A stretch of DNA of 64,000 bases, taken from Gerris lacustris (Eukaryota > Arthropoda > Insecta > Hemiptera > Gerridae). The notes beneath the pieces are model-generated. The model made no database searches. It was not told where the DNA came from and saw only the letters and a list, made by a program, of their open reading frames with translations. Every line of letters starts with the position of its first letter. Position 1 is the stretch's first letter. Below, piece after piece: positions 46,901 through 59,962 of this stretch. A program made the translations under genes and the position numbers. Location of the stretch: NCBI GenBank assembly GCA_951217055.1, contig OX578278.1, positions 44,963,574 through 45,027,573 on the forward strand, given 5' to 3'.

Positions 46901-49900
46901 TTTAATATTTAAGCTTTACGAAATGAGTGGAGATTTTTTTTAAAAAAATCTAGAGGGTTTAAGTATGGAGACGTAGATGAAGCAGTTCTGCAGTGGCTGA
47001 AATTGGTACTGGATAAAAATCTTCCTCTTTCAGGACCACTCATTAAAGAAAAAGCAGCCGAGTTTGCTAAAACCTTGGGCCACAAAGATTTTCAGGCTAG
47101 CTCAGGTTGGATTAATAAATTCAAAAAACGTCAAAGAAATATTGAAAAACTTATATCCGGTGAAAGTGGAAGTGTGAATAAAACAAATATAACGGAATGG
47201 AAACATACTGTTTTAAAATCAATTTTAGAAGACCATGAGTCGAATGACATTTTCAATGCTGATGAGACTGGACTTTTTTAAGTGTTTAGCAAACAAAACA
47301 CTTTCTTTCAAAGACGATAAGTGCTTTGGTGGAAAAAATAGTAAAGAGCAAGTAACTGTAGATAATGGTTGGTACCAATATGGTACCGGCACTGAAAAAC
47401 AAAAACTTTTGGTTATTGGAAAAAGTAAACAATCTAGATGCTTTAAAGGAGTTAAAAATTTAGTGGTTGATTATAATTTTAATAAAAAAATCTAGGATGA
47501 CATCTAATACCTTTGAAAAATTGATTGTTAGCTTCTATAAAAGTATGAGAAAAAAGAAAAGGAACATAGCATTGATAACCGATAACTGTCCAGCACGCCC
47601 CTAAGTATAGCTTTAAAACTTTCGAACATAAAGATGATGTTTTTTCCACCGAATGTAAAATTGATAAAGCAACAGATGGATCAGGGAGTAATAAAGAATT
47701 TAAAAGTGCATTATCGAACTCATATATTGAGAAGACTTATCGCGGCATTAGAAACGAATCAGTCTTTGAATAATGTAATTAATCTAAGAACATGTATAAC
47801 AGAATTAGCTAAGGTATGGCAGAACGATGTTGCCGAACTTACAAAAAAATTGTTTTGCCACAGCTGGCTTCGTGAAACCATTAACTCCAGACAGTTATGA
47901 TATTGAAAATAACATCGATGATCAAAACAATTATGAAGAATCAGTGCCAACAGTGATAGAAAAGTGTTGGAATGAGTTACAATGAAGAGGAGTATAGTGT
48001 CTGAAAACGTATCTCTTAAGGATTTTCTAAACATAGACAATGCTTGATAGCAAATATCCCAAGTGATAGCAGAATATCCCAAAGATGAGGACATTTTAAA
48101 TTCAATCCAAAAAAAAGACGAAGAAGATAATGGAATGGAAGAGGGTGATGATGATAATGTCGAGAATCAAGTTGTAAAGCTTTCAATATGCCTTCAATAA
48201 ATACTCTCCGCCACGGATTTCAAGCTTAAGAAAATGTACCCGATGAAATATTTCAATGCCTGAATAAGTGTCAGCATATTTCTTTGAAGAACTGTCAGTA
48301 CACTGGCTAGTTCAAGGAGATATAAGACAATTTTTTAAACAATAATTGCTTTATGCTTTGGAATCTGTGAACTTTGAGTTTTATTTTACATTATTTTAAT
48401 GTTGGGTTATTTTTATTAAGTACATGTATATGCATACATAAGTTTAATTATATTCATTTTTATCAAAATAAATATGTATGTGATTACTATTTTTACAATT
48501 CTTATGAATTAATAAGTATATATGTTCATAATTAAGCAAAATACGTTTCTAAAAAAAAAAAAAAAAAAAATGCTATTTAACGAAATTTCTATATAACGAT
48601 TTTTTTTTCTGGAACCATCAAGTTCGTTATATGGAGGTCCAACTGTATTACATAATGAAAATAAAAATAAAAGAATTTCCAATACTTAACTCAACATAAT
48701 TAGATAAATTCTCATTTAATACGTAACACGAGGGTTACTAAATAAATATCAGGCTTACCACAAATAACAACAAAACTTTATTTTAAATGCCTGCAACATT
48801 TTAAAAGTGAAAAACGAAATGTTGCTAAAAAGTTTAACTATTCTTGAGAGAAAAAAAAAATCAAGGAAAAGCTAATTAGAATTATTATTTTTCAGGCTGG
48901 TTACTATTTCTTGAATAGTTAGGACTTTTAATTTAAAACATATTACAGTGGAACCTCGCTTACACGACCCTCAATAACACGACAACCTCAATTACTAATG
49001 TTAAATTAACCTCTATAATGAGACTATTATTATCCAAACAACCTCAATAACACGGATTTTTTCCAATTCACAACGTAACTCAGATCTCTATAACAAGTCG
49101 TTTTGAGGAGTCAACCTCCATAACGCGACTCTATACAGGAATGGGTTAACCTTGAACCAGTTTAGACTTGAAAAAACTTCCATTAACCTTGATAACACGA
49201 CCCTCAACAAAAAGAGCACCTCGGTAACAAGACTGTTTCCCTAATCCCCTTGAGACACTTCTTATCGAGGTTCTACTGTAGTTGCTGTAAAAAATAATAA
49301 TATTTAAGTCTTTCACCTTTAAAAAATTAAGGTGAACAATCATAAAACTATCCACTTATATTTTCAGTTTGAATTCTGATGGTTAGGTTGAAAATAAAAG
49401 TTAAAGAGATTAAAAATATTTCACTACATCTAAGCTGTTACCAGGACCCTCACTAATATAATCAATATTATTTTTACTTTCATGATGAAAGAACTTAAAG
49501 TTCACTGAGAAAAGTTTTTATATGAATAATAATTCAAAACACTTACATTAACACAAGAATCATTCCCTTGCCCCATGCTATCAAAGTACGTAATCTCCTT
49601 CTTCTTAAAATCAATAATCGCAAGGCACCAGTGTACCCTTAAGTGTATGGGCACGATTATCATATCATAGGAAAATATATCAATCTGAAAACAATATAAA
49701 TAATATAATAAAGTCAATTTTTAATAAATTAATTATTGGGGGGGGGGGGGGGGGTCCATTTTATAACCAAGTTGTAGAAGTTAATTTCTTCAAAACTATA
49801 AAACATTTATTTAATTCAATTTATTCAAAATACATCAACAAGGAAGACAAAGCAAGTCTTTTTAAATCACAGAAAAATGTGCACCAAGTTGGAAATTGTA

Positions 49901-52900
49901 GTTTTGGTAGTCATCTTAAAGGATTTGAATAAGTTTCTCCAAGTAAGTAAATATTGCTCTTTATCAATACAGCTTTTGGTCTTCCTTCATCAAAGCCTAA
50001 TATGGAAGAAATAAAGACACAACTATAGAATTTTCCATATGTTTTAGTCTCAATCCATTTAAAGATTTCATAATAAGGTACTTTTCAAAGTTATAACTAA
50101 AACTTGGGACCTGTATTTACATTATATTTGACGAATGTGTTTTTCGATAATAATTGCGTAGATACTATCAAAAGAAATATGTATTTCTATTCTACACACT
50201 ATCTGGCAGGTTGGTCAGTTATGCCAGCTGCAGGTTGCCTGAATGTGTGAAGGGTCAGCCTGACTTAACAATACAGCCCGACTTAACAATACAGCAGGGC
50301 TTACAAAAACCATGTAAAATAGCTAATGTAACTAACTTAGCTGAAAACTTCAATATGTAAAATGTAACAAGTAGCTACCCATTAATCTCACAATGCTAGG
50401 CTAACACTGAACTAAGTGTGGATCTAAAAATTCAACATGGACTTACATGAGTTGTAAATGGAAACAATAACAAAAAATCTTGGTGCAAACATCTATTTAA
50501 TTATCCATAAAAATTACTTACTTTTCTAGTCCATCTTCTGAGTGAAGAATATCCATCTTTAACTAATTTAGGGTAGAAAAATGTACTAAAGCAATGCACC
50601 GAAGGAAAGTCTTTCTCTTTCCCTCTTGCCATAAGTAATTCCATATAAAAATTAATCACCTAGAAAAAAAATTCAAACTTTAAACATATTAATGCTAAAG
50701 AAGTATACAAAACCAATTGTATACACAAGCACAGGTTGAAAACAAATTATATAAATTAGTTGATATTATTTAACTTGATATTAAATTTACACATAGACAC
50801 AGGGTAACCCAAACAACTAAAAGGACTGATTATTTACTTTTTCTCATCTGTATTATAATATATTACACCTGTATATAGCAAGCAATAAAAAAGGATACAA
50901 ATATCTGATTCTGAAAAAATCAACTCAGAAACATACATCAACATCAAGCAGAAACGATATCTAAATGATAATACATTTTTAGAATTGCATTAGGAGTCAA
51001 TGACATTTCTTATGCTGGAAACTTAACATTGTGTCCAATTTTAATCACAATTGCAGTTTCTATATTGGCACTAAGACTTTGTGGTTTTACTTATTCTTGA
51101 TTGAAAATTTATAAATTGTCTTTTAGTTCTGATAATCCAGCTTTGCTTATTTGTTTAGGTTAATCGTTCATTGAACTCATTAGTTCTACGGGCCTTTTTC
51201 TTGGCTTAGATTTAGATTTCTTAGTATTTGTTGTCCTAATTTTAAATTTTTTCATATTATTAATAACTGAGGTGTTCTGAATACGAAGGGTGAACTCAAC
51301 ATTTGGTGATTTTGATAAAAAAAACTTAAATTAATGTTTTAAAACAGTAGGCAAACTCAACAAAAAAAACCTGATAAGATTTAGGAATGAGAGAAGTGGG
51401 GGACTTACAGAGTTAAAGAAGGGAGCGTGGAGTTTGCCCTTCATATCTGCCCGCTTATAGACGATTCAAACCTCTCCAACAAGTTTAAAACATTAATTTT
51501 AAAAGAAAATAAAGGCGAACTTAACACAAAAACTATATAGGCCACTATAACATCTTAGGCCCCAGACGATGGAAAGGAAAATAAAAAATGTTGGATGTTG
51601 AGTTCGCCCTTTGTCAGTAGCGTAGCGTGGTTTAAAGTGCCCTGGAGCGGTAGTGAGTAGTGACTCAAGCATCCCCCCCCCAAAAAAAAAAACCATCACC
51701 ATATGACACAACCATCCAATTGGACCGCTCACGGATGTGCCAATTTTCTTCTGATTTTAGGCCTATACTTTATGAGAATTTCAGTAATTCTTAGTGGAAC
51801 AACAATTTGCACATTGACAAATTAAATGTAGCCTATATTTACAAACATTAATCATGGTTTTTGTTACTAAAAATATACCTATAGCTTTATTGCTAGTGCT
51901 TTATTGTTAGTGTTGTCGTAATTATTACTATATTATCTTATTTGTTATATAAGAGTATTTTCATTTTATTAGGTTTCTATTTGGTTATCAAAAATTTAAT
52001 TTAAGACTAAAGAGTTCTAAACACTTAAAATTGCTTTGATTTATTATAAACCTCCTTTTTTTGGCTTAATCATAATTTTTTTGGCTTATCATTATTGATT
52101 TATTATTGGCATTAATAACTCAACTGAACACCCACTCACTGATCGATTGTAATAAAATATTAGGGCATATAAATGCAGTACAGTAATATATATTATTAAT
52201 AACAGTAGGCTATTTTCAATCTAAAATATGTTACAAATAAATTTTTTCAAGACGTCTGCAATTTTTCCCCTCAAGAAGGATGTGCACCCTTGGATCCTTG
52301 TGCCCTGGAGCGACTGCTCCATTCTCCCCCCTAGCGTTACGCCACTGCCTTTTCGTATTTGGAACGCCTCAACTGTTTGGATATGCCTCAAAGTCTAATA
52401 CCTGTCAATTAACTTTGTGATTAAGTTAAAGACTTTACTTTTAAGAGGTAACTTTTTTAAGACAATGTATTCATATGTTAACCAGTAGAATTAATATGTA
52501 TTTTAAAAATAATTACCTCATCATTCAACCAGTTCAGACCACTGAGAGTTAGAAGATCGATACGTTTTATTTGATAGTTAAAATTATTGGCCAAGACTTG
52601 GCTTTTAGGTTTTTTATGATCCCAAGCATTTAAGACATCACTCTGGAAAAAAAAAAAAAAAAATACTTAATACACAATATAATTGTTAATGTTTATTTTT
52701 TAAAAAATATATACAAAACTCATGCCAAAGGTAATCTTACTTTATGCTAAGTTCTAATTTATAATGGTTTTCATAGTACATAATTTCCCTTTTAGCATAT
52801 GCAGTAGGGTGGGTCGAAAAAACAAAATTTTTGAAAATTCAAAAAACGCCCCTCCAGAAACTTGCCATATTGGAAGAAAGTCCCGAGGAAAAAATTTGAG

Positions 52901-55900
52901 CCAAATCGGACTTCACTTAGGTCTCCCAAGGGGGGGAGTTTAGGAATTTTCGATATTTGGAAAAATCGCAGCTTTAACAGGGTTTTTTGACATTTTTGCG
53001 TGCTAAACTGTTTATAATATATATATAATAAATCATCGTAATCTACGATGCTTATTGTATAATAAAAACCCTTAAAATATTACGTAACTTCATTATTTTT
53101 TATTATAACATATGACATATATAAATGACTGCTTGAAAACTATAAAATGTAAACATTTTTTCCAGCTGCTAGCTTATTTTTTTATTTTAACCAGTATAGA
53201 ATCAAAAATAATTATCAGAGCTCACCAAGTGGAGGTGGCTGCATTCGAGCTCCTATAGTCCCCCTTCACCCCTTTTTTAAATTTTGAAAATTTGACACTT
53301 GTCATAAATAAATATCATTTAATTTAAAAAAAAAAAACCTAACTATTATATACTATACAAAACTATTAACAAACATATATTATATTTTTATATTCAATTT
53401 ATCTATACGTTAAAATCTTTTTTACTTTCGAATCTTGGTATTTTATTTCTATTTATTTGGATTTGAATAATTTAAAAATGACAATCCTCTGCTTTATGAA
53501 CTGAAGTGGAGGCTTCTGTGACTAATTCCACACAGCGTTCAACGGCCTGAGTATGACAGGGATATTTTAAGTCAATTTGAGGCTTCTAACCATCTGAAAC
53601 TGCTGCCATGATCTCTGCTGTGGAAATAAGTTTTGTTAGCGGAGGTTCCGTCACTTTTATTGAGCTCCAGTCTATCAATATAACTCGTAGCGTCAAAATT
53701 AATTTTTGAACTGTAAAAGCTCTTGCTTCTTTATTTTCAACACGGTTACTTCTCCCAGAGAAGATTCTCTTCCATTCATCCTTTCGTATTTCAATATTCC
53801 CATCAGTCGACTGGCTCAAAGTCGACAACTTCCATGGTTTCGCATTGCAAAAGTTCTGATCCAATAGGTCCTGAAAAGGAGTATGGACCTTTAGTTTTGC
53901 CATCTAAATGTTCCACTAGATGACGTAGTGGTAATTTATTAGCATGTAACTGTCATATAGACGACTGAAGAGGTCGTCCAAGTCGGCACTCGACAAGTCT
54001 TATCAGTCCTCTTCTAATGCCTGTGTTCAAGTTGATCCCATCACAGCCCAGTACCATTAAATTAGAGGTATCTATATTTTTTTCTTTGTGGCAGGTAACA
54101 ATTGAGGAAACCAAACTTTCAGCTGTTCCGCTTATAGGTGAAACAAAATCCAAGTAACTCGAGCCTGGTTCTCGTATGAGCACGACATGTTTTTATTTCA
54201 CTTTTTATAGCTTTCCGTCTTTTTTGATTGACACTTTAACCGTGTCATCCTTCCTACCATCAAAGTATAAACCTGATAACACAATATCATTTGTTTCTTC
54301 TAGTTTCTTAATTTCTTTACACTCCAGTTGTTTCTCTCTACGAATTTTGCTGTGATCAATGACACTACAAGAACTACCTGGTAGTAAAACCCCAGCGTCA
54401 TTGAGTGCCAAAGAGGTTATCACTACTGCCACTCTTTTTGAAACTCCTGTTCTTACGGCTACTTCTGCTAAAGTTGGAAGAGATACCCTCATTTGAGAAG
54501 TAGGTGTCTCAGAAAAAATCCTTTTTTGCGAGCAACTGATCTCAAACTCAGAATCAGTGGTACTGGCTGGAGTATCAGACGAAGAAGATAGTGTTTCGGC
54601 GTCAGTAATATTTTTTTTAGTCTCTCTCTCTTGTGGCTGAGTGATCTCTTTTATTTCGCAAGGCTCTTCTCCTTAATTGATCTGAAATCTTAACGTCAAT
54701 TTTTTCAATCACCATATTTCTTGTTGTTCTTTGATCAAACAAAAAATCTCGCTCGTTTTGTGGAACTTTTTTTCTCTAGCACACGTGCAAAGGGAAAAAT
54801 CCTTACATTTGCAGGCACTTATGCAGAATAATTTTTGCGAATCTTCAACAAATTGTTTTATTTTATTAGTATTGGAACTTGGTATATTTGTTTTTATCAA
54901 TGCACTTTTCTTTAAATCTTCATATATTTTGGGGTATTTCAAAAGGCGGTTGATCACTCTTGTCTGTGAATTGTTGGGAATAGAAGCTTTTAACCAAATT
55001 TGAATAATTTTTTTCCAAAAACTTTTTTTTGGTAATAATAAATTTTTTGTATACATGTCATGTGTTATAATAAAAAATAATGAAGTTACGTAATATTTTA
55101 AGAGTTTTTATTATACAATAAGCATCGTAGATTATGAAAATATACATTAAATATATATTAAACTAGTTTAGCACACAAAAATGTTGGATAACACTGTTAA
55201 AGCTGCGATTTTTCCAAATTTCGAAAATTCCTAAACTTTGAGCCCCCCTCGGGAGACCTAAGTGAAGTCCGATTTGGCTCAAATTTTTTCCTCCAAAAAT
55301 TTCTTCCAATTTGGCAAGTTTCTGGAGGGGCGTTTTTTGAATTTTCAAAAATTTTGTTTTTTCGACCCACCCTAATAATATGCAGTCTTATTTAGAATAC
55401 AGGTATATCAATAAATTGGTGGAATTTTACTCAATTTTTCACACACATAAGAAATAATGATATCTTTTTAACAGAAAAAAGGAGTTGTAGCGTAATTATA
55501 ATACGTTCAATCATAATAACCAATATTCCACAGACTTAAATGCAAGTAATAGCATATAATATGTACTCACAAAAATTTTAGGGACAAAAGAGTAAAATGT
55601 ATTAAATAAGCGTGGAATATTATTACACGCTTAATGACAATAAATGTTAAATTGGGAATTTACTGGATTAAAAACTAACTGCATAACATACAAAAAAATA
55701 TATAAAGAAGCTTGCAATTAAGATAAGAAGTTCTGGAGTTATAAGTATAGAATATAAAAATAAATAACTGTTATCTAAACTATTTTGTATATTATCTCTA
55801 TTTTAATTTATCAAAAAAATAACCAGGGCAATTTTCTAGATTTTTTTAGATACATATTTAAAATTCTTATAGTATAATTCCTACCTAAAAAGTGTTGTCA

Positions 55901-58900
55901 ATCACTGGTGGGGTTAGGATATTATCAATATAATGATGGATTTATCTTATTTTTCTCTTGTTAGAGTCTTTAATAGTTATCTTGTTCACAAATTACTTTT
56001 TTATTGTTTAGCTTGTTGATTTATTTAATAGTTCAGTTGTTTCCTAGTTACTTTGATTTATTGCTGGTTTGTTGACTTATTTATTAGAAAACTCATTATC
56101 AGTTTTCTAGTTAGCTTTTTACTTCATTTTATTGTTTGCTTGTTCATAATTTAATTTAACTTGTTTTCTAGTAAGATTGTTCCCTTGTTTAGTAGTTGAC
56201 TTGTAACATTGTTTTATTGATTGCTTGTTTACTTGTTTATTAATTGACACGTTATTTTGTTAGCTTGTTACTTTGTATATTTTGTTTGTTTACTTGTTTA
56301 TTAGTTGGCTCGTTATCTTGTTTTTACTTGTTAGCTTGATTACTTGTTACTTTGGTCTACTAATAGCATGTTGACTTATTATTACTTACTTTTAGTAACT
56401 TGATTTATTTGTTTACTTGTTATCTTATCTAGTTCTTAATCAATATTTCCTCAACCAAAATGTGTTTTAAACACCAGGTAAAATGTTAGTGTCTTCTCAT
56501 GAGTCTGTCTCCTTATCAGTAAATATTTCTACAAAACACCCATATTTTGATAACTACACTTCTACCACAGCCATCCCCCCCCCCCCCCCCATTATCATAT
56601 CCATTTCAATAAAACAATAAGAGAATTAAAGTAACCCTTTGCTTCCGTGTGTAAAGAAACTGCAATATAATAATGGAAGAGCCAAGAATAAATATAAGTG
56701 AAATTTAAACAGGTAGATGCTTACAATCATGGACTCTGTTAGCTCAGGTTTAACAGGTTCTTTCTCTTCCTCGTCATCAAGATCAATAGTAGTAATCTTA
56801 AGATGTCTTTTAAGTCTTTCCTCAAGAGCTTTTTCAAAGGTCTTTCGAAAAGGCCTCAAGGCTGAGATTTCTTTACTCAACCGTTCTTGGTCTCTAGCAT
56901 AATCTTTCTTAAAGTTTTCTATTTCAGTAACTCTGAAAGCAAATAGATAATATTAATAAGATATCAACAAATTATATAAAATAGACAAAACTTCAAATAA
57001 GCAATAAAGACAATTTATACACTAAAAAAAAAATAAAATAAATAAATAAACAAATAAAACTTACAAATTAGAAACACAGTCATTTCTTGCACAAGGAACA
57101 TGCTTTAATTTAGTTGATAATGAATTAATAGGAGATACAATTCTTCGATGAGGAATAAAAGTCCCAACTGGTATTACATTGTCTGAAATTTATAAATTAT
57201 AATATCATAAAACCATAAAAAATAGTATAATAAATCATTATTTTTAAGTTTTAGGTAGTATTCATACTATGGAAAGATTAAATTTTACTTTAAATCAAAT
57301 TATATTTATCATTAACTACGGGAGACATACAGAGAAAAATAGACCCCTGCACCGGGACTTGAACCACGGGCCTCCTATATATCCGTTACAGGCGCTCTTA
57401 CCAACTGAGCTATATTGGAGAATGATTTTTCTCTGTCGCTACCGATACATATTCCCGAATCCAAGCTTTCAATCTTTTCTACGAGTCTAGCAAGCCAAAT
57501 ATTCACGGCAATATAACTAGACCGAGAATTAACACTTATAATTATAAAGTACTCAATTAGTACCTGTACCTAGTACAATCAATTAGAAATTCCAATTTTT
57601 AAATCATTCTCCAGTATAGCTCAGTTGGTAAGAGCGCCTGTAACGGATATATAGGAGGCCCGTGGTTCAAGTCCCGGTTCTGGGGTCTATTTTTCTCTGT
57701 ATTTCTCCCGTAGTTAATGATAATTATAATTTGATTAAAAGTAAATCATTATTGTAAATACAAAGTGTAAAAATATTGCTTTAATAAATAGTCATCCTAA
57801 ATCACCACACTTTCTTTTGCACTTTTTTTACCCTTTTTTGAAACCTGAACTTTCTTTTGCAAAATAAATTACTAATTAATTAATTTATTGTAGCGTTTGA
57901 TATGTTCACAACTCAGCGTACTCCCCAGCCTACAAACATTCTTAGTTATACAATAGCCCAGATGTTTTTTTAATTCTGACACTGTGGGAAAATCAAAAGG
58001 GGAGAGGAGCCAATGAGAGCTCGAGATATTGGTAGTTAGTAGGTCAGGCCAACTAGACAAATAAAAATATCACTGGCACTGGAAGAGGCGTGTGGCCCTA
58101 AGGATAACAGTCAAATGGCTTTATTTTTTCCCTAACACAAGTTGGCCAAGCTGAGCTGTCAGAATTAAAACACATCTCGGCTGCAGTATAGAGTAACAAA
58201 TCTTTGAATTCATTAGTTTCTAGGCCATGCTCTTAGATTATATTATTACATTTTTATGGGAGGGGGGGGGGGGGGGGGTATTAGTAAGGATTCTGGTAAG
58301 AACTAATTGGTTATTGGTAGTAATAACTAACTGCTATCAATGCAAATAATCTGTCTGATCTAATATTTAATCATTTTAGGATCAAACAATTATAGTTTAG
58401 TTATTTAAATAAAATAACTAAATTTTGTATAAATATTATCTTTAGGACCCCAACATATCAATATAACCATAACATCTTTCTTGATGAAGTGTGAACACTG
58501 GATACAAAAAAATAACTTAAATTAAAAATGTTTGTACCACAGGTGTAAAATATTGAAATATCAACCATTTGTCAATTGTTGATTAATTCAATTCATTAAT
58601 TCCTGAACACAATTTGGGTCTGAGTAAGACAACCTTAGCAAAGAATTTAATGCAATGTAACAATATAGTGCATTCAAAGAAATATAGATTTACCAGAATC
58701 CTCCAAATTGATGACTTCATCAGTAGAATGTTTCTTTGTGGAGGGGTGTGGTCCTGTGAGATCTACGAAAGAACTACATTTTTGTGACAATGAGCTTCCT
58801 AATGTAAAACCATATTTATGAGTAGATGGTTCATTCCTGAAAATAATATCAATATGATTATGGACTAGAGTATCTAAAGATAACCACAAAATATAATAAA

Positions 58901-59928
58901 TGGGTCATTTTCAAATAAAATGTACCTTTAGGGAAATCAATTTGGCTACTCTATAGAAAATTAAAATAAGCCTTAGACATGATAATATTGATTATTCTGA
59001 CACATCAGGGACTTAGGATGACATTTTCGTTCAAGAACAGTCGGTTTTTAAATTTATTTACATATATATTACCATATATACATAAAAAATCACATTTTTT
59101 TCGTAATGAGTGTTACTATCATAAAAAAGGTATTTTTTTTAGATTTTGTTTCTCTGTTTTTATGAAACGTTACTAAATTGTATATATATGACGTAAATAT
59201 TCTCTTTCATCCCACCAGAAATATTTTTTAGACCTAAAATATTTGTAATTTTTTTAAAAAAAGTAATGAGTGTTACATTTATTATCTTTTAATGTTTCCT
59301 CAAAGCTTCAAAAATGTAAAGGATACGTTTTCAGTGAATAAAAGTTTTTATTATAAAGAAGAAGAAAAAATATTTTTTCTTTATTAAAAAAATAGTTGGA
59401 CACGGCTATCCATAAAAATTTGTTTTTATTCAAGTAACACTCATTACACATTTATATATTGGACCTAGAAAAAATTAAATTTTAACACAAACTTTAAGCA
59501 TTAAACTTTTATTTACAATTTTTGTCTACATGCGGCAAATTTATTTTTTGTAAAAACATTAAACTCAATCATTTTTTTTAAGTTTTAAAATATACAGTAT
59601 TGTAGAACTAACGGAATAGTAACACTCATTACATTTTTAACTTTAAAAAATCTTTCCTCAGGAACTATGTTTCTTAATTAAACCAATTTAATGTGTACTG
59701 ATTATATTAATTAATAACTACTAAATCATATTAATAACATAAATAAATATTGATTACAACTACAAAAAATGATGGTAACACTCATTACCAGAGACGGGAA
59801 AAAGTCATAAACGTCATAGTCATATGATTTTGTCATAAAATAGCCATTTTTCGAATAAACGTCATAAAATGGGGTTTTCTTGGGATAAACGTCATAGAAT
59901 GGCCTTTTTTGTCAAATGTTTAGCAAAA

Positions 59929-59962
<34 letters not shown>

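Noticed and set aside
52849..53000. Coding exon overlapping the long TIR
   Set aside because: The matching open frame on the other TIR (55163-55348) shows that it is just inverted-repeat sequence.
53723..55003. Plus-strand ORFs of 66-90 codons
   Set aside because: Antisense of the decayed transposase frames in the long-TIR element.
57608..57690. Functional tRNA gene
   Set aside because: A and B boxes are good, but the anticodon arm has an over-long loop, the unit is part of an inverted SINE pair and a related copy exists at 916.
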